Source: Anaerotruncus rubiinfantis (GTDB lineage: Bacteria > Bacillota > Clostridia > Oscillospirales > Ruminococcaceae). From it: a DNA stretch of 64,000 bases. The notes beneath the pieces were generated by a model that worked only from the letters and a program-made list of their open reading frames with translations, was not told the DNA's origin and did not search any database. Of the stretch, positions 51,238 through 59,697 are shown one piece after another. The stretch spans positions 1,130,614 through 1,194,613 of the forward strand of contig NZ_FKLA01000009.1 in assembly GCF_900078395.1 (NCBI RefSeq), given 5' to 3'. Position numbers and translations under genes: made by a program. Within the stretch, counting starts at the first letter, position 1, and each line of letters starts with the position of its first letter.

Positions 51238-51975
51238 GTGCGGCAACTGCTTTTGACGCTCCGTTACCGGGGCACGAATTACCATGGCTTCCAGGTGCAG
51301 AAGAACGCGCGCACCGTCGCCTCGACCGTGCAGGACGCGGTGGAGCGGGTGTTCGGCGCGCGGTTGGATGTGAAAGGCTGCTCGCGTACCGACGCGGGCG
51401 TGCACGCGAACTGTTTCGCGCTCACTTTGCGCACCGGCTCCCTGATCCCCTGTGACGCGCTGGTGCGCGCCATGAACGTAAATCTCCCGGAAGACATCGC
51501 TGTTACCGCCTGCCGTGAAGTGGCGGATGACTTTCATCCGCGTTACAGCTGCACCGGCAAGCGGTATCTCTATAGGATTCACAACAGCCCGCTCAAAGAT
51601 CCCTTCGGCGCGGATCTTGCGCTGCAGTGGAAATACCCGCTCGATGAAAAGCGGATGCACCTGGCGGCGCAGGGATTTTGCGGGACGCACGATTTCGCAG
51701 CGTTCTGCAGTGCCGGGTCAAGCGTGACGGATACGGTGCGCACCATCACGGCGGCTTCGGTCACACGGGAGGGGGAGCTCGTTTCCTTCACAGTGACCGG
51801 GAACGGTTTTCTTTACAACATGGTGCGCATTATGACTGGGACGCTGCTCGAAGTGGCTGCCGGAAAGATCCATCCGGAGGAAATCCCGGCAATCATCGAA
51901 AGCCGCCGCCGGGAAAAAGCGGGCGCCACGGCGCCGGCACACGGGCTTTACCTCGATATGGTTTATTATGATTAG
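51238..51975 (+). CDS. truA: tRNA pseudouridine synthase A
   Basis: Makes pseudouridine at positions 38-40 of tRNAs. The 245-residue protein carries the catalytic Asp52 in SRTDAGVHA and the segments RYLYRIHN and GNGFLYNMVRIM. The start is GTG, seven bases after AAGGAGG; the open frame reaches back into ecfT but lacks a ribosome site. The ecf-truA order is common in Bacillota. A 130-base gap from ecfT holds no clear terminator. Confidence 0.94.
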   Translation: MRQLLLTLRYRGTNYHGFQVQKNARTVASTVQDAVERVFGARLDVKGCSRTDAGVHANCFALTLRTGSLIPCDALVRAMNVNLPEDIAVTACREVADDFHPRYSCTGKRYLYRIHNSPLKDPFGADLALQWKYPLDEKRMHLAAQGFCGTHDFAAFCSAGSSVTDTVRTITAASVTREGELVSFTVTGNGFLYNMVRIMTGTLLEVAAGKIHPEEIPAIIESRRREKAGATAPAHGLYLDMVYYD

Positions 51976-51992
51976 AAAAAGGAGGCCGCCAG

Positions 51993-53417
51993 ATGGCGCA
52001 GCTGACCGATCTTGAAAAAGTACGCCGCCGCCGTTCCAGGCGGCGGACCATCCGAAACCTGATGATCCTCGCGGTGTTCGCATTGATTGTGGCGCTGTGC
52101 GTCTCGCTTATCAAATATGCGGGGGAACTCGACCTGGCTACCGCCTACAGTGACATCAAAGCCGGCATTGTCACCGGAGAAGGCTATCCGGTGACAATGC
52201 CGGGCGGGCAGATCAGCCGTCTGGAGGCTTCCGAGGATGTTTTGTTCTTGCTGTCCGACACCAATCTTTACAGCTACAATGCTTCGGGCCGTCAACTTCT
52301 GAATGCCCAGCACAACATGGGAACTCCGTCGCTCTCAACGGCTGGCGACCGGGTCCTGCTCTACGACCGGGGCGGAACCCGGGTGTCGATCTATTCAAAG
52401 TCGGCGCAGACCGCAACGGTCAGCTTTGACCACACCATCTACACGGCGGACATCGCACAGAACGGAAACTATGCGGTTGCCGCCGGTTCGGATGAAACGC
52501 TCGCCAAGGTTGCTGTTTATAACCGCAGCGGCCAGAACATCTTCAACTGGCTTTCCACCAAGCCGATTGTGAGCGTTTCGCTTTCGGATAACCGGGATTA
52601 TATGCTGGTGGGACATGTGGACGTTTCGGATGGCAGCTATCGTTCGAATATCAGTAAATTTCAGTTCAGCATCAATGAAGGCGCGATTGCTTCCGTGGAT
52701 CTCGATCCGGGTGAGCTCCTGCTTTGGGTGGATTACCGCGGCGGGAACACCATCCGGGCGCTGACCGATAAGCGGGTGGTCCTTTTTAACGGTGATCTTA
52801 AGGAGCTGGCGTCCTTCCCGTTCGGCAGCGAGAAGCTCGACCGGGTTGTAAACCGCTCAAACGGGCGGCTGGTAATTGTGCTTGGCAGTTTTGCGCAGGA
52901 AAAGCAGATGCGGGTGGTTACTTTGGCGGATGATTTTTCAAAGCTTGCCGATTTTAGGATCGACTATGACCTCATGAGTGTCAAGACGGATCTCGAGCAC
53001 ATCTATCTGGCCACAAAAGACGGGATTGAAATCCGTGGGTCGGACGGTACTTTGCAGGCCAGCCTGCCGGTTGCCAATCTGCACAACCTGGAGCCGATGC
53101 AGGGGATTCTCTATTACACCACAAATGCGGAAATCCGCGCGGCGGACGTCAAGGAACTGACCGCGCCAAAGGAAGAAAAAGATCAAAAAGGACAGAGTTC
53201 CTCCAACGGAAAGAAGCCGGACGCTTCCACTTCCGGACAGACGTCCGGCGGGCGGGATGAAGATTCTGAAAGCGGAAATTCGTTGAAAGAAGAGGAGGAA
53301 AGCGCCGCGCAGGAACCGGAAGAATCGGCCTTGACCGCGGTTTCGGACGGAACAGAATCGCAGGCGCCCACATCCAGTGCGGCGGAGCCTTTGCAGGAAT
53401 CCGAACCGCAGGCCTAG
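51993..53417 (+). CDS. DUF5711-family membrane-anchored beta-propeller-like protein
   Basis: A 474-residue protein with an Arg-rich cytoplasmic tail (about 10-18), one membrane helix (about 22-42) and an extracellular region of repeated short beta-strands resembling a propeller. This matches my recollection of DUF5711. The last 90 residues are a Ser/Glu/Pro/Gln-rich disordered tail. Function unknown. It lies 17 bases after truA with AAAGGAGG before the ATG, and before a CvpA-family gene, suggesting a role at the cell envelope. Confidence 0.7.
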   Translation: MAQLTDLEKVRRRRSRRRTIRNLMILAVFALIVALCVSLIKYAGELDLATAYSDIKAGIVTGEGYPVTMPGGQISRLEASEDVLFLLSDTNLYSYNASGRQLLNAQHNMGTPSLSTAGDRVLLYDRGGTRVSIYSKSAQTATVSFDHTIYTADIAQNGNYAVAAGSDETLAKVAVYNRSGQNIFNWLSTKPIVSVSLSDNRDYMLVGHVDVSDGSYRSNISKFQFSINEGAIASVDLDPGELLLWVDYRGGNTIRALTDKRVVLFNGDLKELASFPFGSEKLDRVVNRSNGRLVIVLGSFAQEKQMRVVTLADDFSKLADFRIDYDLMSVKTDLEHIYLATKDGIEIRGSDGTLQASLPVANLHNLEPMQGILYYTTNAEIRAADVKELTAPKEEKDQKGQSSSNGKKPDASTSGQTSGGRDEDSESGNSLKEEEESAAQEPEESALTAVSDGTESQAPTSSAAEPLQESEPQA

Positions 53418-53527
53418 CCCGGCTTGGTTTTTGGCAGCCCGGGTTGCGGATTTGTCAAACTGGAAGGAATTTGCTACAATGGAAACGGGAAAAGCATCCG
53501 CCTTTTTCCGCAGATGAAGGAGACTCT

Positions 53528-54250
53528 ATGGACTTTTATGTTGCCATCGGGCTGGATCTGGCGGCGGTTGCCATTGTCGGATATTGTATCTATGCCGCAG
53601 CTAAGAAAGGCTTTTTGCGTACGGTGATCCAGATGGTCGCGTATGTCGCGGTCATTTTGGCCGCGTCGTTTTTGTCAAACGCGGCCGCGCCGGTCATTTA
53701 TGACCGTGTGGTGGAGCCGATGCTCTTGGAGGAACATCATGGGGGAGCGGCGCTGCCGCAGGGAGCCCCCAGCAACGCCGCGCTGGTTTCCATGGCGCCA
53801 CCTGGATTGCTCGCGGCAGGCGGCGCGCTGGATGGTGTGCTTGATTCGCTGGAAGGGCTGCTGCCGGAGGATTTTGACCCGGAAGCGGTCGCGGACGGCC
53901 TGATTGATGATCTGGCGGACGCGACCATCCGCCCGCTGATGATCAGCGCGATCCGGATGATCGGTTTTGTGGTATTGTTCGCGCTCCTGTCAATGCTTGC
54001 AAATTGTCTGCTTTCAGCACTGGGCATCATCAACTATCTGCCGGTGGTAGGGACAGTGAACGGGCTGCTGGGTGCGGCGGTGGGCGCATTGCAGGGGATC
54101 CTGCTGGTTTGGATTCTGGCCATCCTTTTGCAGGGGCTTTTGCATATCTATCCGGAAGGCTGGTGGGTGTTTACCCAGGATGCGGTTGGCCAGAGCTATG
54201 TATTCAAATATTTTATGGACTTCGATTGGCTGAGACAGCTTTATGCCTGA
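53528..54250 (+). CDS. CvpA-family membrane protein
   Basis: A 240-residue integral membrane protein. The N-terminus AIGLDLAAVAIVGYCIYAAAKKGFLRTVI and the next helix AYVAVILAASFLS fit the CvpA/colicin V production family. Helices near 10-28, 38-55 and two or three in the C-terminal half (about 145-165, 190-215). A soluble insertion (about 75-125), rich in Ala/Gly/Pro, lies between. The role of the family is unclear, with links to envelope homeostasis. AAGGAGAC precedes ATG 53528. Confidence 0.75.
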   Translation: MDFYVAIGLDLAAVAIVGYCIYAAAKKGFLRTVIQMVAYVAVILAASFLSNAAAPVIYDRVVEPMLLEEHHGGAALPQGAPSNAALVSMAPPGLLAAGGALDGVLDSLEGLLPEDFDPEAVADGLIDDLADATIRPLMISAIRMIGFVVLFALLSMLANCLLSALGIINYLPVVGTVNGLLGAAVGALQGILLVWILAILLQGLLHIYPEGWWVFTQDAVGQSYVFKYFMDFDWLRQLYA

Positions 54251-54274
54251 GGCATGTGAGGGGAGTGGGCAAAA

Positions 54275-54829
54275 ATGAGAATGAATGTCCCGAACGCACT
54301 GAGCACGATGCGCATCGTGTTGATCCCGTTTTTCCTGTACACCTATCTGACCGCGCAGCATGAGTCCCAATATGTGGCCGCGGCGGTGATCCTTGCCGTA
54401 TCCGGCCTGACCGATACGGTGGATGGATGGATCGCGCGGCACTTTAACATGATCACCCAGCTGGGGAAGATTCTTGACCCGGTGGCGGACAAGCTGACGC
54501 TGGCCGCGGTGGTGGCGGCGCTTTGGATTCAAAAGCCGCACCTCTGGCCGCTTTACGCGCTTTTTATCGCCAAAGAAGTGCTCATGCTGCTCGGGGGACT
54601 TCGGCTGCACCACAAAAAAATTACGATCGAAGGGGCAAAATGGTTTGGAAAATTGGGGACGATCCTCTTTTATATTGTGATGATTATCATTGTGGCTGTC
54701 CCGCAGCTCACCGATCGGACGATTGTCCTGATGCTGGCTGTGCTACTGGCCGTGATGCTGTTCGCACTGCTGCAATATGTGTTTTTGTTCCGCAGGCTGA
54801 TCCGGTCGGATGGCGGAAAAGCGTTCTGA
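54275..54829 (+). CDS. pgsA: CDP-diacylglycerol-glycerol-3-phosphate 3-phosphatidyltransferase
   Basis: Makes phosphatidylglycerol phosphate, the first step to phosphatidylglycerol. The 184-residue membrane enzyme shows the CDP-alcohol phosphotransferase motif DxxDG-AR-G-D-D, with Asp47, Asp50, Asp68 and Asp72. Five or six helices are visible. GAGGGGAG precedes the ATG. It follows the CvpA gene by 24 bases and precedes clpE by about 140. Confidence 0.88.
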   Translation: MRMNVPNALSTMRIVLIPFFLYTYLTAQHESQYVAAAVILAVSGLTDTVDGWIARHFNMITQLGKILDPVADKLTLAAVVAALWIQKPHLWPLYALFIAKEVLMLLGGLRLHHKKITIEGAKWFGKLGTILFYIVMIIIVAVPQLTDRTIVLMLAVLLAVMLFALLQYVFLFRRLIRSDGGKAF

Positions 54830-54967
54830 AACTACACCGGAATCGTATAAAATGTTTAACGCCTATTAATATGTAGTTCATAAGGTGCATATACAATAGT
54901 ATCCTGGAATGGGTGCGTTGTACGTCCCTGTTAACAGAGAAATGGCGCAAATGAAAAGGTGAAATAT

Positions 54968-57280
54968 ATGGATATCATGTGTTCTAGATGTAAAAAACGG
55001 GTGGCTGTGGTCTTCATGACCCGGCTGGACGGTGGTAAAACCGTCAACGAAGGGCTGTGCCTGCGCTGCGCGAAGGAGCTCGGCCTCAAACCGGTCAGCG
55101 ACCTGATGGATAAAATGGGCATTTCTGACGACGATTTGGACAACATGTCCGATCAGATGATCGAGATGTTCGGCGGCGAGGATGGGGAAAGCGGCTTTGA
55201 GATGGGCGGCGCCCAGTCGCTGCCTTTTTTGCAGAGTATCTTTGGCGGAGACGCGAACAATGCGATTGTCCCGAAGAAGGAGGAGGCCTCCGACGCGGAC
55301 AAAGACCTCATCTCCCCGACCATCCGGGAACGCCCCCGCGACCGCAAAAAGAAAGCCCCGGAGAAAAAGTACAAATATCTCGACGCCTACTGCGAGAATC
55401 TTTCGCGCAAGGCGGAGGAGGGCAAGATCGACCGAATCATCGGACGCGATCGGGAGATCTACCGCGTGCTGCAGATCCTCAACCGCCGCACCAAAAATAA
55501 CCCCTGCCTGATCGGTGAGCCGGGCGTCGGCAAAACGGCGATCGCGGAAGGCATCGCCCAGCGGCTGGCGAGCGGCGACGTGCCGTTTCGGCTCGCGGAT
55601 AAAAAACTCTACCTGCTCGACCTGACCGCGCTTGTGGCCGGGACGCAGTTCCGCGGCCAGTTCGAAAGCCGCGTCAAGGGGCTCGTTGAGGACGTCAAGG
55701 AGGCGGGCAACGTCATCCTGTTCATCGACGAGGTGCACAATCTTGTCGGCGCGGGGGACTCGGAAGGTTCGATGAACGCCGCCAACATCCTGAAGCCCGC
55801 GCTTTCCCGCGGGCTGATCCAGGTGATCGGCGCCACCACCTTCAATGAATACCGCAAGAACATCGAAAAGGATGCGGCGCTCGAACGCCGGTTCCAGCCG
55901 GTCACGGTCGAGGAACCCTCTATTGCGGACGCGGTGGAGGTCATCAAAGGCATCAAGGGCTACTACGAACAGCATCACCGGGTGGTTGTAAGCGATGAGA
56001 TCGCCCGCTTGGCGGTGGTTTTGTCCGAACGGTATATCACCGACCGCTACCTGCCCGACAAAGCGATCGACCTGATGGACGAGGCCTGCTCCAGCGCGGT
56101 GCTGCGCAACAAGGAGCTTGCCGAATACGATAAGCAAACAAAGGAGCTGAAAAACGTCACCGACGAGCTGGAGGAGCTGGAAACCGCCACACCGCCGGGC
56201 GACTACGAACAGATCGCGCGGCTGCGCTCACAGAAGCTTGTGCTGGAGGGCCAGTGCGTCAAGCTGGAACCGCAGGCGCTCAACCAGCGGGTGACCGAAG
56301 AGGACCTTGCCAAGGTGATCGAGTTGTGGACGGGCATCCCGGCCGCGAAGATTCAGGAGACTGAGCTGCGCCGTGTCGCGCATCTTGCAGAAGTCCTGAA
56401 AAAGAAGATTATCGGGCAGGATGAGGCGGTGGATCTGGTGGCCGCTGCGGTTCGCCGCAGCCGGGTGCAGATTTCCGCCCGCCGCCGTCCGGCGTCGTTC
56501 ATCTTTGTCGGCCCGACCGGTGTGGGAAAAACCGAGCTTGTCAAGGTGCTTGCAAAGGAGCTTTTTGACACGACCGATCCGCTCATCCGGCTCGACATGT
56601 CCGAATTCATGGAGAAGCACAGCGTTTCCCGGATTGTCGGTTCGCCGCCCGGATATGTTGGCTATGACGAAGCCGGACAGCTCACCGAAAAGGTGCGCCG
56701 CAAGCCGTATTCGGTTGTGCTGTTCGACGAGATTGAAAAGGCGCATCCGGATGTGCTCAACATCCTTTTGCAGATTCTCGACGAAGGCCGCATCACCGAT
56801 GCGCATGGCCGCGTGGTTTCGTTTGAGAACACGGTGGTGGTCATGACTTCGAACGCGGGCAGTGAACGCAAAGAGGGCACGGTGGGATTCAACCGCCAGC
56901 CGGAAGAGATTGCGAAGGAAAAGGCGATGAAGTCGCTTTCCGAATTCCTGCGGCCGGAATTTTTGGCGCGTGTGGATGAGGTTGTCGTTTTCCGTCCGCT
57001 GGGCGAGGAGGACTACTGTCGGATCGCGGGGCTCATGCTCGGCGAGCTGAAGGAACCGCTGACTGAAAAGGGAATCAAATTCGGTTGGGACGATTCAGCG
57101 CTCGCTTACATTGCGCACAAGGCATATGGCAAAAAGAGCGGCGCGCGCGATCTGCGCACAGTCATCCGCAAGGAGGTCGAGGATGTCATCAGTCTCAGGC
57201 TGGTGGAAAATATCGATAATCCGCCCGCTCTGATGAAGCTTTCGGCTTCAGGCGATAAGCTCGATTTAATCTGCAATTGA
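54968..57280 (+). CDS. clpE: ClpE-type ATP-dependent Clp protease ATP-binding subunit
   Basis: An unfoldase that feeds substrates to ClpP or disassembles aggregates. The 770-residue protein starts with a four-cysteine zinc site (Cys5, Cys8, Cys31, Cys34; the ClpE hallmark) in place of the ClpC N-domain repeats, then a linker, AAA1 with Walker A GEPGVGKT (183-190), a short middle coiled region, AAA2 with Walker A GPTGVGKT (about 515-522) and the C-terminal D2-small domain. ATG 54968 follows AAAAGG; a GTG nine bases upstream adds three residues. No CtsR gene is adjacent in the window and no CtsR operator was recognised. Confidence 0.88.
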   Translation: MDIMCSRCKKRVAVVFMTRLDGGKTVNEGLCLRCAKELGLKPVSDLMDKMGISDDDLDNMSDQMIEMFGGEDGESGFEMGGAQSLPFLQSIFGGDANNAIVPKKEEASDADKDLISPTIRERPRDRKKKAPEKKYKYLDAYCENLSRKAEEGKIDRIIGRDREIYRVLQILNRRTKNNPCLIGEPGVGKTAIAEGIAQRLASGDVPFRLADKKLYLLDLTALVAGTQFRGQFESRVKGLVEDVKEAGNVILFIDEVHNLVGAGDSEGSMNAANILKPALSRGLIQVIGATTFNEYRKNIEKDAALERRFQPVTVEEPSIADAVEVIKGIKGYYEQHHRVVVSDEIARLAVVLSERYITDRYLPDKAIDLMDEACSSAVLRNKELAEYDKQTKELKNVTDELEELETATPPGDYEQIARLRSQKLVLEGQCVKLEPQALNQRVTEEDLAKVIELWTGIPAAKIQETELRRVAHLAEVLKKKIIGQDEAVDLVAAAVRRSRVQISARRRPASFIFVGPTGVGKTELVKVLAKELFDTTDPLIRLDMSEFMEKHSVSRIVGSPPGYVGYDEAGQLTEKVRRKPYSVVLFDEIEKAHPDVLNILLQILDEGRITDAHGRVVSFENTVVVMTSNAGSERKEGTVGFNRQPEEIAKEKAMKSLSEFLRPEFLARVDEVVVFRPLGEEDYCRIAGLMLGELKEPLTEKGIKFGWDDSALAYIAHKAYGKKSGARDLRTVIRKEVEDVISLRLVENIDNPPALMKLSASGDKLDLICN

Positions 57281-57314
57281 TTTGCACCCTTCGCGCATCA
57301 CCAAAAGCTTTGAT

Positions 57315-57362
57315 CAAACTTTCTCGAAAGTTTGCGGGGGTCGCGGGGGCTGCGCCCCCGCG
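57315..57362. repeat. Two adjacent palindromes downstream of clpE
   Basis: CAAACTTT-CTCG-AAAGTTTG (57315-57334) is followed by GCGGGGGC-TGC-GCCCCCGC (57343-57361). They resemble dispersed repeat-type elements in similar genomes, which cannot be checked here; neither is followed by a T-run. With the terminator downstream they fill most of the 265-base gap. Confidence 0.5.
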
Positions 57363-57427
57363 GCTTGGGCCGCAGCCCTGCTTCAGGCGATTTTTCGGTT
57401 CCTTTTTCAAGAAAAAAGGAACAAGAA

Positions 57428-57463
57428 GGAAAAGGACCGGGTCAATTGACCCGGTCCTTTTCC
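57428..57463. terminator. Perfect 36-bp palindrome terminator
   Basis: A fully self-complementary sequence beginning GGAAAAGGACCGGGTCAA and ending TTGACCCGGTCCTTTTCC. Flanking A- and T-rich ends permit termination in both directions. Confidence 0.8.
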
Positions 57464-57545
57464 TATATGACGTCTCCCTGTTACGCATTATAGGTCAATT
57501 TCACCCTAGCGGCGCTGCAAAAATTTGCTATTCTGGTATAGGGTG

Positions 57546-57779
57546 ATGAAAATGAAACGTTTGAAGGAACTGCGCCTACAGAGAGGCCTTTCCCAAAGAG
57601 AACTGGCCAAACAGAGCAGAATTCATCGGACGGCCATTGCAAAGTTTGAAAAAGGGGAACGTTCACCGCGCGCCGCAAGCCTGATCAGACTTGCGGACAC
57701 ATTGCAGGTCAGCATCGATTATCTAATCGACCTGTCAGATGACCCAACGCCATATCGAAGAAGAGAGGACGCAGACTGA
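57546..57779 (+). CDS. Small XRE-family helix-turn-helix regulator
   Basis: A 77-residue single-domain repressor-like protein. The HTH spans RLQRGLSQRELAKQSRIHRTAIAKFEKGERSPRAASLIRLADTLQ (about 9-53). The acidic tail (ASP/ARG-rich) is short. AGGGTG lies before ATG 57546; a second ATG two codons later is possible. The gene is single and followed by a terminator that overlaps its 3' end. It is convergent with the ABC exporter operon, with no sign of a toxin or phage partner. Confidence 0.8.
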   Translation: MKMKRLKELRLQRGLSQRELAKQSRIHRTAIAKFEKGERSPRAASLIRLADTLQVSIDYLIDLSDDPTPYRRREDAD

Positions 57780-57797
57780 ACTGCGCCCTCTCTTTTA
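57761..57797. terminator. Bidirectional terminator between the XRE gene and the exporter operon
   Basis: Arms AAGAGAGG-CGCAG and CTGCG-CCTCTCTT, with one mismatch around a 6-base loop, followed by TTTT. It overlaps the end of the XRE gene and the end of the last exporter-operon gene. Confidence 0.72.
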
Positions 57798-58274
57798 TTT
57801 CAGGGGGAAGCGGATGGTGGGTTCCGCTTCGGTGCTGTCTGGCCGCGCCACGTCGATCAGCTCGAGAAAGGCGAGCGTTTCCGGATGCTCCACCTCTTCA
57901 AAAAACAGCTTGACCACCCCTTGCTTGATCTGCGCCGGCAGGTACCAGCCTGAGATTTCCGCCCCGTTTTCCCCGATCAGCCGCGCGCCCATCGAGGGGA
58001 ATTTTTTTACCTCATCCACGGTGCAGACCACCGTCCGCGCCTGTGGATAATAGCGCACATGATAAAGCTGTATGCCCTCCACCCGCATCTTTTCACTGCG
58101 CAGGGCGACTTCCGTAAGCACGCCGCCAGGGGTTTCCTCCGCGATCATCCGCATAAAAGAGGAGTAAACCGGCGTTTCAATCAGCTCTTGACGCACGTGC
58201 AGCCGCCAGCCGTACCCACACAGCAGGAAAGCCGCCAGGACGAGTACGGCGGCGGCCACTGCTTTTTTATTCAT
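57795..58274 (-). CDS. Membrane-anchored hypothetical protein of the exporter operon
   Basis: A 159-residue protein with an N-terminal hydrophobic segment (AVAAAVLVLAAFLLCGYGW, about 5-23) that may be a signal anchor or lipoprotein signal (Cys19), followed by a soluble extracellular part with no motif I know. Its start overlaps the permease stop by eight bases, so it is the fourth gene of a coupled operon and probably works with the exporter. Confidence 0.65.
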   Translation of the reverse strand: MNKKAVAAAVLVLAAFLLCGYGWRLHVRQELIETPVYSSFMRMIAEETPGGVLTEVALRSEKMRVEGIQLYHVRYYPQARTVVCTVDEVKKFPSMGARLIGENGAEISGWYLPAQIKQGVVKLFFEEVEHPETLAFLELIDVARPDSTEAEPTIRFPLK

Positions 58275-59697
58275 GTTTAATCGCCTCCAACGCGGAGATT
58301 TTCATCGCGCGGTTGGCAGGTAGGATGCCGGAAAGCAAGCCGATCAAAGTAGCGAAGCCAATGGCGGCGAACACCAGCCAGAGCGGGATCACCGAAACGG
58401 CTGTGGCGGCCTGTTCACCGCCTGCGCCCATCATCATGCCATAGCTCATATAACTGCCTGCGCCCATACCGGAATCTCCCATGCCGGTTGAAAAATTGAA
58501 ATAATTCATGGCGAAGGAGATCGCATAGCTGATCCCCACGCCGATACAGCCTCCCAGAAACCCGATGACTCCGGCCTCCATCAGAAAGACGGTACGGATG
58601 TTGCCGACCACACAGCCGAGCACTTTCATCACGCCGATTTCACGGGTGCGCTCATAGATCGACATGATCATTGTGTTGGTGATGCCGATTGCGGCGACGA
58701 TCAGCGAGATACCGCCCATCATGCCAAGGAACATCTGCTGCTTGCGGGCGCTTTCCTGCATCGGCTTACGCACAGTTTCCATCGAGCGCGTTTCAAAACC
58801 CATCGCCTGGATCTGGGTTTCCACCGGGTCAACATCATCCATCGATTTTACCTTGACGGTGACATTGTTGTAACCGGTGTTCTCCTTTTTGTTGACCAAA
58901 ATTTTATTGGCTTTGATGTATTCTTCCTCCAGCTTTTTCAGGTCGTTGATGTCCATGATAATGCCGCGGGAAGTTTCGTAGCCTTTGTTCCAGTCCTCTT
59001 TAATCCGTGCAACCGCTTTGAGGTCCCGGGTGATATGCTTGGTATCATCCTCATTATTATCGTTGTAGCGGTCGTCCTGTTCGCTGGTCAGATAAAAATC
59101 CTCGGTCATCATCTCTACGAACGGGTCGCGGATGACTTCGCCGTTTTCGTCGGTTTCCGGCCAGGTGTAGTTATTATATTTGCTTTTGGTGTCCTCGAAA
59201 TCATAGTCGGTGTACTGCCCGATCACCACGTTCATCGGCTTGCGGTTGTTGACCTGTGGGCCGGTAGGATATTCGCCTTCAAGCAGCTGATACCCCATCA
59301 GCGGCATCGCTTCGGCATAGATGCCGATCACATTTGCCCAGTTCAGCCGGTAACGGTCTTTTTTGCCCGCGACGAGCGACGGGTTGAAATACTGCGGGTT
59401 ATAAACCGGTGTTGCAACCACCACATTGGGAAGCGCCTGCATCTTGGCAACCGCTTCGTCATCCATCACCATTTTTTCACCGGTTTCGCTGCGGCCGTAG
59501 TTCATCACATTGATGATGGTCAAATCGCCCATCTGGGCGAGCATGGCTTCCTGTGCCAGGTTCATGCCGAGACCGAGCGAGATCATGACGACGATCGCGC
59601 AGGTGCCGACGATGACTCCCACAATGGTGAGGAGTGTGCGCATCTTGCGGCGGAACAGATTTCCAAGGCACATGGAAATCATATCAGATATCCTCAT
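58267..59697 (-). CDS. MacB/FtsX-family ABC transporter permease
   Basis: A 476-residue permease with the MacB topology: N-terminal helix (RTLLTIVGVIVGTCAIVVMISLGLG), a large extracytoplasmic domain (about 60-320) and three C-terminal helices (GGISLIVAAIGITNTMIMSIYERTREIGVMK and following). The ERTREIGVMKVLG loop contacts the ATPase. The start at 59697 (MRISDMISM) follows GGAGGA and overlaps the upstream gene by 14 bases; 59682 is an alternative. The C-terminal extracytoplasmic loop has a Gly/Met-rich stretch (GMGDSGMGAGSYMSYGMMMGAGG). It would export or mechanically signal with the ATPase gene three places upstream. Confidence 0.84.
   Translation of the reverse strand: MRISDMISMCLGNLFRRKMRTLLTIVGVIVGTCAIVVMISLGLGMNLAQEAMLAQMGDLTIINVMNYGRSETGEKMVMDDEAVAKMQALPNVVVATPVYNPQYFNPSLVAGKKDRYRLNWANVIGIYAEAMPLMGYQLLEGEYPTGPQVNNRKPMNVVIGQYTDYDFEDTKSKYNNYTWPETDENGEVIRDPFVEMMTEDFYLTSEQDDRYNDNNEDDTKHITRDLKAVARIKEDWNKGYETSRGIIMDINDLKKLEEEYIKANKILVNKKENTGYNNVTVKVKSMDDVDPVETQIQAMGFETRSMETVRKPMQESARKQQMFLGMMGGISLIVAAIGITNTMIMSIYERTREIGVMKVLGCVVGNIRTVFLMEAGVIGFLGGCIGVGISYAISFAMNYFNFSTGMGDSGMGAGSYMSYGMMMGAGGEQAATAVSVIPLWLVFAAIGFATLIGLLSGILPANRAMKISALEAIKHE

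Noticed and set aside
57546..57779. Antitoxin or phage repressor
   Set aside because: The XRE-type gene has no toxin, integrase or phage gene beside it; it ends at a shared terminator with a transporter operon.
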